Part shown: positions 1 through 6,785 of the stretch, piece by piece
How positions within the stretch are numbered: the stretch's first letter is position 1
Layout of the letters: every line of letters starts with the position of its first letter
DNA from: Rhodocyclaceae bacterium
Lineage (GTDB): Bacteria > Pseudomonadota > Gammaproteobacteria > Burkholderiales > Rhodocyclaceae
Assembly (NCBI GenBank): GCA_027325905.1
Contig: DAIEEM010000065.1
Location: 1 to 10,777 of the forward strand
Reading direction: 5' to 3'
Length of the DNA stretch: 10,777 nucleotides
Notes under the pieces: model-generated
Databases searched by the model: none
Told to the model about the DNA's origin: nothing
Seen by the model: only the letters and a program-made list of their open reading frames with translations
Program-made: the position numbers and the translations under genes

Positions 1-370
1 CCTTCTCCTTGCGCTCGAATTCTTCCTTGACGCGCGCAGCATTCACGGTCGCGCGTTCGGGCGTGTTGCCGCCCTTCTTGACCTGGCCGAAGCTGCGCGT
101 CAGCTCCTCGCCACCGCCGCTGAGGATGGACGAGGACTCGCCGGAACCCTCGCCGCCGAGCATGGCAACCTTGAGCGGCGTCGCAAAGTAGTCGGCGATG
201 CCCTTGAGATCGCCCTTGGTCGTCGACCCCAGCAGCCACATCAACAGGAAAAACGCCATCATCGCCGTCACGAAGTCGGCGTAGGCGATCTTCCAGGCGC
301 CGCCATGGGCCCCGCCGCCGCCCTTCTTGATCTTCTTGACGACTATCGGCTGTTGGGTATCGTCGCTCAT
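1..370 (-). CDS. motB: Flagellar motor stator protein MotB, N-terminal part (cut by window edge)
   Basis: MotB is the peptidoglycan-anchoring half of the MotA4/5-MotB2 inner-membrane stator that couples ion flow to flagellar rotation. The visible 123 residues begin MSDDTQQPIVVKK, followed by a basic, glycine-rich cytoplasmic stretch (KKIKKGGGG AHGG AWKIAYADF). One transmembrane helix follows at about residues 28-49 (FVTAMMAFFLLMWLLGS). Asp32 in the motif YADF matches the essential proton-binding Asp32 of E. coli MotB in both number and context. After the helix comes the plug/linker region (KGDLKGIADYFATPLK). The C-terminal OmpA-like peptidoglycan-binding domain lies outside the window. The start ATG lies 7 bp after the motA stop codon, so the two are almost certainly co-transcribed and translated in balanced amounts. 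Identification is by recognised family sequence and synteny. Confidence 0.96.
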   Translation of the reverse strand, partial: MSDDTQQPIVVKKIKKGGGGAHGGAWKIAYADFVTAMMAFFLLMWLLGSTTKGDLKGIADYFATPLKVAMLGGEGSGESSSILSGGGEELTRSFGQVKKGGNTPERATVNAARVKEEFERKEK

Positions 371-377
371 TTAGCCG

Positions 378-1238
378 TCATTTACCCTTGCGCGCCTTGA
401 GGTCGTCCTCGAGTTCGATGAAGGTCGGCCGGTCGGCGGAGAACAGCACCTTGCGGCCGAATTCGACCGCCACCTGCGGCGCATAGCCGTTCATGCTCGC
501 CAGCAGGACCACTTTCATGGTCTGGAACATTTTCGAGTTTTCGCTCAGCTTGTGCTCGAGCGCGGTGGCAATGGGGCCGACGAAACCATAGGACAGCAAG
601 ATGCCGAGGAAGGTGCCGACCAGTGCCGCGGCGATCAGCTTGCCGAGTTCGGCCGGCGGTATGCCCACCGATTCCATGGTGTGCACTACGCCCATGACGC
701 AGGAGACGATGCCGAAGGCCGGCAAGGCGTCCGCCATTTTCGAAATGGCGTGCACCGGCACTTCGCCTTCGTGATGGTGGGTTTCGATCTCGTTGTCCAT
801 CAGGTTTTCGATCTCGAAGGCGTTGAGGTTGCCGCCTACCATCATGCGCAGATAGTCGCAAAGAAATTCCATCGCGTGATGGTCGGAGGCGATGGCCGGG
901 TACTTGGAAAATATCGGGCTCGACTCGGGGTTCTCGACGTCGCCCTCGATCGACATCAGGCCTTCCTTGCGCACCTTCGAGAGAATCTCGTAGAGCATGG
1001 CCAGCAAATCCATGTACAACGCCTTGTTGAGGGGAGACCCCTTCAGCACTGTCGGCAGTGCGGCAAGAACGGACTTGATCACGTTGGGCGGATTGCCGAC
1101 CAGCAGGGAACCCAGGGCAGACCCGGCGATGGTGCGAAATTCTGTCGGCTGTATCAGGGCATGAACATGCCCGCCGGCCAGGATGAATCCGCCCAGCACG
1201 GCGCCGAGAACAACCACATAGCCAACAATAACGAACAT
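378..1238 (-). CDS. motA: Flagellar motor stator protein MotA
   Basis: MotA is the multi-pass inner-membrane subunit of the flagellar stator; it forms the ion path with MotB and pushes on FliG of the rotor. The 286-residue product has the usual length (E. coli about 295). Hydrophobic helices are at about residues 2-21, 33-50, 171-190 and 198-222. The large cytoplasmic loop carries Arg90 and Glu98, the two charged residues that contact FliG in E. coli, and Pro173 and Pro222, the two conserved prolines at the proton channel, all at the same numbers as in E. coli. This points to a proton-driven stator rather than a PomA-type sodium one (inference). The ATG is preceded by a strong purine-rich ribosome binding site (AGGGGGGCGG). 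It lies 142 bp downstream of flhC and directly upstream of motB. I could not find a convincing sigma-28 promoter in the 142-bp gap. Confidence 0.97.
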   Translation of the reverse strand: MFVIVGYVVVLGAVLGGFILAGGHVHALIQPTEFRTIAGSALGSLLVGNPPNVIKSVLAALPTVLKGSPLNKALYMDLLAMLYEILSKVRKEGLMSIEGDVENPESSPIFSKYPAIASDHHAMEFLCDYLRMMVGGNLNAFEIENLMDNEIETHHHEGEVPVHAISKMADALPAFGIVSCVMGVVHTMESVGIPPAELGKLIAAALVGTFLGILLSYGFVGPIATALEHKLSENSKMFQTMKVVLLASMNGYAPQVAVEFGRKVLFSADRPTFIELEDDLKARKGK

Positions 1239-1348
1239 GAACCGCCCCCCTGCCGACCCCTGGCGTGAGTCGCAATGATAGCGGAAATCCTCGCCGACAC
1301 TAAGGTCGACGAGGACGAATCGAATGCGCGCGCAAGCGGCGTCTCAGC

Positions 1349-1364
1349 CGCCCGAAAACGGGCG
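1349..1364 (-). other. GC hairpin just downstream of flhC
   Basis: A perfect 6-bp stem (CGCCCG / CGGGCG) encloses a 4-nt loop; the minus-strand transcript reads CGCCCG-UUUU-CGGGCG. It begins 16 bp after the flhC stop codon, between flhC and motA. No U-tract follows it, so it does not fit a classical intrinsic terminator. It could mark an mRNA 3' end or processing site or partly attenuate read-through into motAB, or it could be chance in GC-rich DNA. Confidence 0.35.
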
Positions 1365-1380
1365 TCGAGCGGCCTGGGAA

Positions 1381-1920
1381 TCAGGCCACGGCGGCCAGGG
1401 CGGCAGCGCGGCGGGTCTTGCCGGCTCGCGCCGGCATATGGCACAGGCCGCAGACGTAACCTTTGGTCGGCTCGTGGGCGTGGGTGACGAAGTCGCCGCC
1501 GCAGTCCTTGCAGGTCGCCATTTGCAGCATGTGCGCGTCGAAAAATCGCACCATGGTCCAGGCGCGCGTCAGCGACAGCACCTCTTCCATGCCGCTGCGC
1601 CGGGTCTGGTCGAGATACATGCGATAGGACTTGATGAGGAGGTCCAGGCCGCGCAGCTTGGTGTGCTTCTCGAAGAAACGGAAATAGGCCATGAACAGCG
1701 AGGCGTGCACGTTCGGCTGCCAGGTCATGAACCAGTCGGTCGAAAACGGCAGCATGCCCTTGGGCGGCGATTCGCCCCTGACTTCCTTGTAGAGCTTGAG
1801 TAGACGCTCGCGCGAGAGCTTCGTCTCGGCTTCCAACAGTTGCAGACGAGCCCCCAGCTTGATCAACTCGATCGCCAGGCCAATGTCTCTCGCTTCCGAG
1901 ATAACGGACTTATTGCGCAT
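1381..1920 (-). CDS. flhC: Flagellar transcriptional activator FlhC
   Basis: FlhC pairs with FlhD in the FlhD4C2 complex, the master activator that recruits sigma-70 RNA polymerase to class II flagellar promoters. The 179-residue product is slightly shorter than E. coli FlhC (192) at the C-terminus, with an alanine-rich tail (RRAAALAAVA). Recognisable blocks are EARDI and LAIELIKLGARL near the N-terminus, the nearly invariant PPKGMLPFSTDWFMTW at about 52-67, NVHAS at 70-74, LTRAWTMVRF at 117-126 and THAH at 146-149. The structural zinc-binding cysteines are Cys137, Cys140, Cys157 and Cys160, the same four numbers as in the E. coli protein. A good ribosome binding site (GGGAGG, about 5 nt before ATG) fixes the start. 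It lies 34 bp after the flhD stop, so it forms a two-gene operon with flhD. Confidence 0.98.
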   Translation of the reverse strand: MRNKSVISEARDIGLAIELIKLGARLQLLEAETKLSRERLLKLYKEVRGESPPKGMLPFSTDWFMTWQPNVHASLFMAYFRFFEKHTKLRGLDLLIKSYRMYLDQTRRSGMEEVLSLTRAWTMVRFFDAHMLQMATCKDCGGDFVTHAHEPTKGYVCGLCHMPARAGKTRRAAALAAVA

Positions 1921-1954
1921 AAAACCTCCCGCAGTGATGGAGCGACGTTACTTT

Positions 1955-2275
1955 TCAGGCGACCGCTTCAACCGGACGGCCGGCGGCGAGGATCGCCGCA
2001 TGAATGTGACCGACGCCGCGGTCGCGCTCATGATTGGCCAGCAGGTTGAGCAGCAAGGTATCGTCGAAGCGGAAGTTGCACAGCAACATGTCGGACCCGG
2101 CCATCTTGAGGATCTGGCCCGGAGTGAGACGGTCGAGGATATCGGCAATCTCCTCGCTGACGCCGAGGCGGAAAATGGCCGTTTCGCGATCGGAACGAAC
2201 CATGTTCTGCGCCAGCATCAGGTAGGCAAGATTGACTTCCTTTATATCGTTGTAGGTGTCGGTCGATTTCATCAT
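1955..2275 (-). CDS. flhD: Flagellar transcriptional activator FlhD
   Basis: FlhD is the DNA-specificity-modulating subunit of the FlhD4C2 flagellar master regulator. The 106-residue product is about ten residues shorter than E. coli FlhD (116), missing part of the variable C-terminal tail. It shows the family signature IKEVNLAYLMLAQNM (11-25), AIFRLGVSEEIADIL (33-47), LTPGQILKMA (50-59), LCNFRFDD (65-72) and a late helix with HIHAAIL (90-96). Cys66 lies where E. coli FlhD has the cysteine that forms the inter-subunit disulfide. Two ATG codons are adjacent (2275 and 2272); TTAGGAG sits 4 nt before the first, a normal spacing for either. It is the first gene of flhDC and follows a 195-bp AT-rich region after the c-di-GMP gene pair. 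Confidence 0.97.
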   Translation of the reverse strand: MMKSTDTYNDIKEVNLAYLMLAQNMVRSDRETAIFRLGVSEEIADILDRLTPGQILKMAGSDMLLCNFRFDDTLLLNLLANHERDRGVGHIHAAILAAGRPVEAVA

Positions 2276-2304
2276 GCGCTCCTAAGTCCCGCCATCGACC
2301 ACAC

Positions 2305-2316
2305 GGGGAAAACCCC
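2305..2316 (-). other. GGGG-N4-CCCC hairpin in the flhD leader
   Basis: A 4-bp all-GC stem (GGGG/CCCC) with a 4-nt A/T loop lies 29 bp upstream of the flhD ATG. If the promoter called at about 2394-2399 is right, it falls inside the roughly 110-nt 5' leader of the flhDC message. Leader structure is a common control point for flhDC translation in enteric bacteria; any such role here is inference. Confidence 0.3.
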
Positions 2317-2330
2317 ACGCATCAGCCAGA

Positions 2331-2348
2331 TTGACGGTATTGACATTA
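2331..2348. repeat. Tandem 9-bp imperfect repeat upstream of flhD
   Basis: TTGACGGTA is followed immediately by TTGACATTA (7 of 9 identical). The repeat lies in the presumed leader or promoter region of flhD, just next to a second -10-like hexamer (GATAAT on the minus strand, 2345-2350). It might be a regulator half-site pair, or chance. Confidence 0.25.
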
Positions 2349-2393
2349 TCGGGCCGACTTAGGCAAGAGGAAAATCAACGGAAAAACGTCTGT

Positions 2394-2399
2394 ATTGTA
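2394..2399 (-). promoter_or_regulatory. Candidate -10 element of the flhDC promoter
   Basis: On the minus strand the hexamer TACAAT (consensus TATAAT) lies in an AT-rich stretch (18 G/C of 70 bases over 2391-2460). It would give a start site near 2387 and a leader of about 110 nt before flhD. There is no good -35 hexamer at 16-18 bp spacing, which would suit an activator-dependent promoter. An alternative -10, GATAAT at 2345-2350, also lacks a good -35. Confidence 0.4.
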
Positions 2400-2417
2400 A
2401 TAAACAGATAAGAAAGA

Positions 2418-2440
2418 TTTGTAAGAAAAAACCTTACAAA
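2418..2440. promoter_or_regulatory. Perfect 8-bp inverted repeat between the EAL gene and flhD
   Basis: TTTGTAAG and CTTACAAA are exact reverse complements separated by 7 bp (AAAAAAC on the plus strand). The centre is about 42 bp upstream of the start site predicted from TACAAT, the position where class II activators sit on sigma-70 promoters, so an operator for flhDC is possible. The other reading is a weak transcript end for the upstream c-di-GMP operon. The minus-strand RNA would form this AU-rich hairpin 31 nt after the EAL gene stop, followed by a pyrimidine-rich run. The sequence alone cannot decide between them. Confidence 0.45.
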
Positions 2441-2470
2441 CACAGCTCATCTATTTGTTTTTAATTACGA

Positions 2471-4189
2471 TTATTCTATTTTTTCCGCTGCCAGCCGTCC
2501 CTCCATCGCGGCGACGTCGATGGGACGGCTGAAGTGGTAGCCCTGGAAACGGTCGCAGCGTTCGTCGCGCAGGAAGCTCAGTTGCGCTTCGGTTTCGACG
2601 CCTTCGGCGACCGTCGTCAGGCGCAGCGAATGCGCGAGGGCGATGATGGCGCGCACGATGGCGGCGTCTTCCTCGTCGTCGGGCAAGTCGCGCACGAAGG
2701 ACTTGTCGATCTTGAGGATGTCGATCGGGAAGCGCTTGAGGTAGGACAGCGAGGAATAACCGGTGCCGAAGTCGTCCACCGAGATGCGCACGCCCATCGC
2801 CTTGAAGGCCCGCAGCATGCCGATGGCGGACTCGGCGTCCTGCATCAGCACGGACTCGGTGATTTCGAGTTGCAGCGCACGCGGTGCGAATCCGGTTTCC
2901 TCCAGCACGCGGCGCACTACCTCGAGCAAGCGCGGCTGACCGAACTGCACCGCGGAAACGTTCACCGCGAGATAGATGTCGAAACCCATATCCTGCCATT
3001 TGCGGCCCTGCTCGCAGGCGCGCCGCAGCACCCATTCGCCGATGCCGACGATCAGTCCGGATTCGTCGGCGATGGGGATGAAGCGGTCGGGCGGAATGAC
3101 GCCGCGCACCGGGTGCTGCCAGCGCACCAGCGCTTCCATGCCGACGGTATGGCCGTCGGCGGCATCGACGCAGGGCTGGTAATGGAGAAACAGTTCGTCG
3201 CGTTCGAGGGCGTGGCGCAGATCCGATTCCATGGCCACGCGCTCGCCCGAATTGGCGTTCATGTCGCGGCGGTAGAACTGCACGCCGTTGCCGCCGACGC
3301 GTTTGGCGCAGGCCATCGCCGTCTCGGCGTTCATCAACAATTCGTAGACCTCGCCGCCGTCCTCCGGCAGGCGCGCGATGCCGATGCTTGCAGTGATATA
3401 GAGTTCGATGCCGTCCTTCTCGAACGGCGCGTCGAAGACCTGCTTGATCCACTGCGCGGCGCTGTCGATGCCGTCGACCAGGCCGGCGCCGGGCAGGAAG
3501 ATGCCGAACGCGTCGCCGGACAGGCGCGCCAGCATGGCCTGCGGGGGCAGCGCCGCCGTCAGGCGCTTGGCGGCCTGGCGCAGGATTTCGTTGCCGGTAT
3601 CGTAGCCGAACGAGGTGTTGATGCGCAGGAAGCGGTCGAGATCGAGGTAGGCGATGACGCCGGACGGCGTCTTGCCGCATTTCTCGGCTTCGAGAATCCA
3701 CTCGGTCACTTGGGCGCAGAACAGATTGTGGTTCGGCAGGCTGGACAAGCCGTCGTAATATGCCAGTTTCTGGATGCGGCTGTCGGCCTGGCGCACGGCG
3801 CTGCGCGCCGCCGCGTTCTTCAGCTCCCGCTCGATCACGGGCATCAGGCGCGCGTAGTTGCCTTTTTCTATGTAGTCCTGGACGCCGTCGTGCATGGCCG
3901 AGACGGCCTGCTGGTCGGTGATCTGTCCCGAATAGATGACGAAGGGAATGTCCTTGCCGCTTTGCTTGACGATCTGCAACGCGGCGATGGAATCGAAGCC
4001 CGGCATATTGTGGTCGCAGATGATGATGTCCCAGTCGCGCTCGTTCAGGGCAGCCGCCAGGTCGCGGCCGGAATCGACGCGCTTCCAGTCCAGCCGCACG
4101 CCGCGCGCGTTGAGTTCGGAATACAGCAGGAAGGCCTCGTCCTCCGAATCCTCGACGATGAGCATGTGAATCGGGCGATCGCGCGTCAT
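2471..4189 (-). CDS. Response regulator with degenerate GGDEF and intact EAL domain; probable c-di-GMP phosphodiesterase
   Basis: The 572-residue cytoplasmic protein has three domains. A receiver domain (about 7-125) holds acidic Glu13/Asp14, phospho-acceptor Asp59 (IIICDHNMPG) and Lys109. A GGDEF domain (about 138-308) has SGDAF at 224-228 in place of GG(D/E)EF, losing a glycine and the catalytic acidic residue, so cyclase activity is unlikely. An EAL domain (about 320-565) has the full metal and catalytic set: MEALVRWQHP (351-360), Asn410, LEITES (441-446), DDFGTGYSS (472-480), Lys493, AEGVE (528-532) and Gln549. The prediction is hydrolysis of c-di-GMP to pGpG under control of an unseen sensor kinase, with the degenerate GGDEF perhaps binding GTP to tune activity. 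The ATG overlaps the stop of the upstream HDOD-REC-GGDEF gene (ATGA), so translation is probably coupled. flhD follows 195 bp downstream, suggesting a link to motility control (inference). Confidence 0.92.
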   Translation of the reverse strand: MTRDRPIHMLIVEDSEDEAFLLYSELNARGVRLDWKRVDSGRDLAAALNERDWDIIICDHNMPGFDSIAALQIVKQSGKDIPFVIYSGQITDQQAVSAMHDGVQDYIEKGNYARLMPVIERELKNAAARSAVRQADSRIQKLAYYDGLSSLPNHNLFCAQVTEWILEAEKCGKTPSGVIAYLDLDRFLRINTSFGYDTGNEILRQAAKRLTAALPPQAMLARLSGDAFGIFLPGAGLVDGIDSAAQWIKQVFDAPFEKDGIELYITASIGIARLPEDGGEVYELLMNAETAMACAKRVGGNGVQFYRRDMNANSGERVAMESDLRHALERDELFLHYQPCVDAADGHTVGMEALVRWQHPVRGVIPPDRFIPIADESGLIVGIGEWVLRRACEQGRKWQDMGFDIYLAVNVSAVQFGQPRLLEVVRRVLEETGFAPRALQLEITESVLMQDAESAIGMLRAFKAMGVRISVDDFGTGYSSLSYLKRFPIDILKIDKSFVRDLPDDEEDAAIVRAIIALAHSLRLTTVAEGVETEAQLSFLRDERCDRFQGYHFSRPIDVAAMEGRLAAEKIE

Positions 4190-6120
4190 GTCGAGGCCGA
4201 ACCGCTATGTTGAACGGTCGCCAAGCGGTTGCGGCCGCGCTGCTTGGCGAGGTAGAGGCCACGGTCGGCGCACTTGATCAGGGCGTCCGCGTCCGCCATG
4301 CCGCCGTCGCGCGCCGCCAGGCCGATGCTGACGCTGCCACGCAAGTGCCCGTTGCCCGCCGCTATCTGCAAAATTTCGACCGCCTTCCTCATGCGCTCGG
4401 CGCAGATCAGGGCCGCCGCCAGGTCGGTATCCGGGCAAATGACCAGGAATTCGTCGCCGCCCATGCGGGCGCAGACGTCCTGCGCCCGCAGGCCGCTCTT
4501 GAGCGCGGCCGCCATCTGTTTCAGGGCGGTGTCGCCGGCGTCGTGGCCGTGGTCGTCGTTGATCGTCTTGAAGGCATCGACGTCGATCACCATGCAGGTC
4601 AGCGGCCGCTTGTTCCGGCTGCACGCCGCCCATTCCTGTTCGAGGCGCTCGATGGCGTAGCGCCGGTTGGGACAGCCGGTCAGGGCGTCGGTCAGCGCCA
4701 CTTCCTGCAGGCGCCGGTTGGTCACCGCCAGTTCGGCGGCGAAATGGCGAATTTCCTCGCGGTCGCGCTCGACCTCCCGCTGCAGCGTGATGACGCGCTG
4801 GCCGGCGCGCAGGCGCGCGGCGAGCAGGCGCGGCTTGAGCGGCTTGGACATGAAGTCGTCGACGCCGGCTTCGAAGGCCTCGACCAGTTTGTCGTCCTCT
4901 TCCAGCCCGGTCAGGATCAGGATGTAAATGCCGCGGCCGATCTTGGTCTGGCGCATCGAGCGCGTCAGTTCGATGCCGTCCATCGTCGGCATCAGCCAGT
5001 CGACGATCATGATTTGCGGCTGGATGTCGAGCGCCAGCTCGAAAGCCTGCCGGCCATCGACGGCCTCGTAGACGTCGTGTCCGGCGCCCGACAACATGGC
5101 CTTGAGGATCGCGCGCATGCTGGCGTCGTCGTCGACGACGAGAACGCGCATGCGGTGCGATTCCTGGCCGCCGACGACCGCCTCGCCGGCCAGCAGCGGC
5201 GGCGGCGACGGTCTCGACAAATCCTCGAACGACGGCACCTCGCTGGTTTGTACGTCGAGCATGTCGCCCCATTCGCGCCATTCGCGCGCCACCTGGTCGC
5301 ACAGCCCGTTCAGGGTGTCCGCCGCGATCGACAGGCGGCTGCCGAGACGCAGCAATTGCGGCATCATGGCGCGCCGTTCGTCGTTCGCGGCAAGGCAGAT
5401 GTCGGCGATATGTCCAGCCAGCACCAGCGACCACAACATCGCGTGCTGGCGCGCGCCCTCCGCAAAACTGGCCGTCTCGGGCCGCTCGTGATGGTAGACG
5501 GGTTCGGCGAACACCTTGGGTAGCCCCCAGTCCATCATCATCGCCGCCGACAGCGCGTCGTGGGTCATGACGAAGGCCGCCTGCTCGAGTTCCAGCAGGC
5601 TCTTCGCCGGCGGCTCCTGGCGCTCGGCCAGCAGGCGCGAATAGTCGTCGGGGAAAATCGTCTCCAGCGCCAATTCGCCGATATGGGCAAGGAGACCGAC
5701 GCTGAAGGCTTCGTCGGGCGGCGCGGCGTGGGTATGCTTGACCAGAGCCTGGAGCGCGACGGCGAACACCAGCGAGCGGGACCAGAAGCGCGGGTAGTCG
5801 AAATTGCGGCAACTGCCGCTGGAGAAGTTCGACAGCAGCGAAAAACCGAGCGCCATCGAGCGCACAGCCGGCACGCCGAGCACGATCAGCGCGTCCTGGA
5901 TCGAGGCGATGGGCCGGCGTCCGGCGGCATGCACGCTATTGGCCGCCTTGATGAGGCGCCCGACGAAGGCCGGATCCGATTTCACGGCGTGGGCGAGATC
6001 CGCCAACGAAGTGTCGTCGCGCTGGGTAAGCCGGATGATGGCGAGCGCGGCCCCTTTCGGCGATGGCAAGTCGCCCGAGGCTTTCAGTTGCCCGAACTGA
6101 GCGAGATCGATGGGTTCCAT
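4186..6120 (-). CDS. HDOD-receiver-GGDEF protein, probable diguanylate cyclase response regulator
   Basis: The 644-residue protein has an N-terminal HDOD domain (about 10-215; an HD-like AHIGELAL stretch with key HD residues missing, as is usual for HDOD). A proline-rich linker follows at about 300-320, then a receiver domain (323-440) with Asp330-332, phospho-acceptor Asp374 in VDWLMPTMDG, Thr404 and Lys426. A helical, probably coiled-coil segment at about 440-475 leads to a GGDEF domain (475-635) with VIDVDAFKTIND, intact GGDEF at 554-558 and an RxxD inhibitory site (RAQD, 545-548) five residues before it. The prediction is synthesis of c-di-GMP from two GTP with product inhibition, gated by phosphorylation. 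I start at ATG 6120 (MEPIDLAQF). An in-frame TTG at 6135 would add five residues; neither start has a clear Shine-Dalgarno. The gene is first in an overlapping pair with the REC-GGDEF-EAL gene, so the two likely act as opposing enzymes. Confidence 0.9.
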   Translation of the reverse strand: MEPIDLAQFGQLKASGDLPSPKGAALAIIRLTQRDDTSLADLAHAVKSDPAFVGRLIKAANSVHAAGRRPIASIQDALIVLGVPAVRSMALGFSLLSNFSSGSCRNFDYPRFWSRSLVFAVALQALVKHTHAAPPDEAFSVGLLAHIGELALETIFPDDYSRLLAERQEPPAKSLLELEQAAFVMTHDALSAAMMMDWGLPKVFAEPVYHHERPETASFAEGARQHAMLWSLVLAGHIADICLAANDERRAMMPQLLRLGSRLSIAADTLNGLCDQVAREWREWGDMLDVQTSEVPSFEDLSRPSPPPLLAGEAVVGGQESHRMRVLVVDDDASMRAILKAMLSGAGHDVYEAVDGRQAFELALDIQPQIMIVDWLMPTMDGIELTRSMRQTKIGRGIYILILTGLEEDDKLVEAFEAGVDDFMSKPLKPRLLAARLRAGQRVITLQREVERDREEIRHFAAELAVTNRRLQEVALTDALTGCPNRRYAIERLEQEWAACSRNKRPLTCMVIDVDAFKTINDDHGHDAGDTALKQMAAALKSGLRAQDVCARMGGDEFLVICPDTDLAAALICAERMRKAVEILQIAAGNGHLRGSVSIGLAARDGGMADADALIKCADRGLYLAKQRGRNRLATVQHSGSAST

Positions 6121-6210
6121 TGCGGCACAGCGCAAATCTTAGCGAGCACGAAGCTTATCCCATCTAAGCCAACAAGAGTAAGGGCGCCGGGAAAAGCGCA
6201 GCGGCCGCGC

Positions 6211-6216
6211 TAGAAT
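6211..6216 (+). promoter_or_regulatory. Candidate -10 element for a leaderless NUDIX transcript
   Basis: TAGAAT (5 of 6 to TATAAT) ends 8 bp before the ATG of the NUDIX gene. A start site at the usual 6-8 bp downstream would fall at or within 2-3 nt of the ATG, and no Shine-Dalgarno is present in the preceding bases. Together this suggests a leaderless mRNA. The -35 region at 17-bp spacing is poor (CGGGAA). Confidence 0.45.
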
Positions 6217-6224
6217 GGCCGCAC

Positions 6225-6785
6225 ATGGACCCCGCCCTCAACTTCTGCAGCGCGTGCGGCGGCCCCGTCGTGGTCCGGGTGCCGGCCGGCGATTCCTTGC
6301 CGCGGCACGTCTGCGACCGTTGCAACGCCATCCATTACCGCAACCCCAAACTCGTCGTCGGCACGCTGCCGGCATGGCAGGACCGCGTCCTGCTGTGCAA
6401 GCGTGCCATCGAACCGCGTCACGGTAAATGGACACTGCCGGCCGGTTTCATGGAAAACCACGAAACCGTACCTGCCGCCGCGCTACGGGAAACCATCGAG
6501 GAATCCGGCGCCCATATCGAAGTCGGCGAAATCTACACGCTGATATCCGTTCCGCATATCAGCCAGGTGCACGTCATCTACCGGGCGCAGTTGCTCGATC
6601 TCGATTTCGCGCCGGGCGAGGAAACTCAGGAAGTCATGCTCTTCCGCGAGGAAGAAATCCCCTGGGATGAGATCGCCTTTCGCACCATCGCGTTAACGCT
6701 CAAGCACTACTTCGCCGACCGCCGCGCCGGCCGCTTCGACTTCCATTCCGGCGAAATTGGGCCGCCGCCCGACGCTACTCGTTAG
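6225..6785 (+). CDS. NUDIX hydrolase with N-terminal zinc ribbon
   Basis: The 186-residue protein has an N-terminal zinc ribbon (Cys8, Cys11, Cys30, Cys33: CSAC...CDRC), which aligns it with NUDIX proteins of the NudC/ADP-ribose pyrophosphatase-like type. The NUDIX box runs from Gly74 to Ala96: G-x5-E80-x7-R88-E89-x2-E92-E93-x-G95. All metal-binding glutamates are present, and Thr90 replaces the usual aliphatic residue after RE. It should cleave a nucleoside diphosphate linked to another moiety; the substrate cannot be read from the sequence. It has no obvious NudC-type SQPWPFPxS signature, so I do not call it NADH pyrophosphatase. It is divergent from the HDOD-GGDEF gene across a 104-bp gap, and its last 11 bp overlap the 3' end of the convergent tonB-like gene. 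The ATG has no ribosome binding site but has a TAGAAT element close by. Confidence 0.93.
   Translation: MDPALNFCSACGGPVVVRVPAGDSLPRHVCDRCNAIHYRNPKLVVGTLPAWQDRVLLCKRAIEPRHGKWTLPAGFMENHETVPAAALRETIEESGAHIEVGEIYTLISVPHISQVHVIYRAQLLDLDFAPGEETQEVMLFREEEIPWDEIAFRTIALTLKHYFADRRAGRFDFHSGEIGPPPDATR

Noticed and set aside
552..1268. 238-codon plus-strand frame opposite motA
   Set aside because: It is antisense to a certain motA and has no recognisable motif or ribosome binding site.
1239..1380. Sigma-28 or sigma-54 promoter for motAB
   Set aside because: No acceptable TAAA-N15-GCCGATAA or TGGCAC-N5-TTGC match was found. A weak sigma-70-like pair (TTAGTG, 17 bp, TATCAT) exists but is too poor to call.
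2534..4213. 559-codon open frame on the plus strand opposite the REC-GGDEF-EAL gene
   Set aside because: The minus-strand frame has unmistakable REC and EAL motifs. The antisense product is rich in Gly, Ala, His, Arg and Val with no domain, as expected from GC-rich shadow frames.
4205..5812. 535-codon minus-strand frame within the HDOD-REC-GGDEF gene
   Set aside because: It is an out-of-frame shadow, full of Arg and Pro, while the HDOD, REC and GGDEF motifs lie in the other frame.
6121..6200. Flagellar-type (sigma-28) promoter upstream of the HDOD-REC-GGDEF gene
   Set aside because: TGGGATAA with TTACTCTT 11 bp upstream matches only about half of the consensus; not better than chance.
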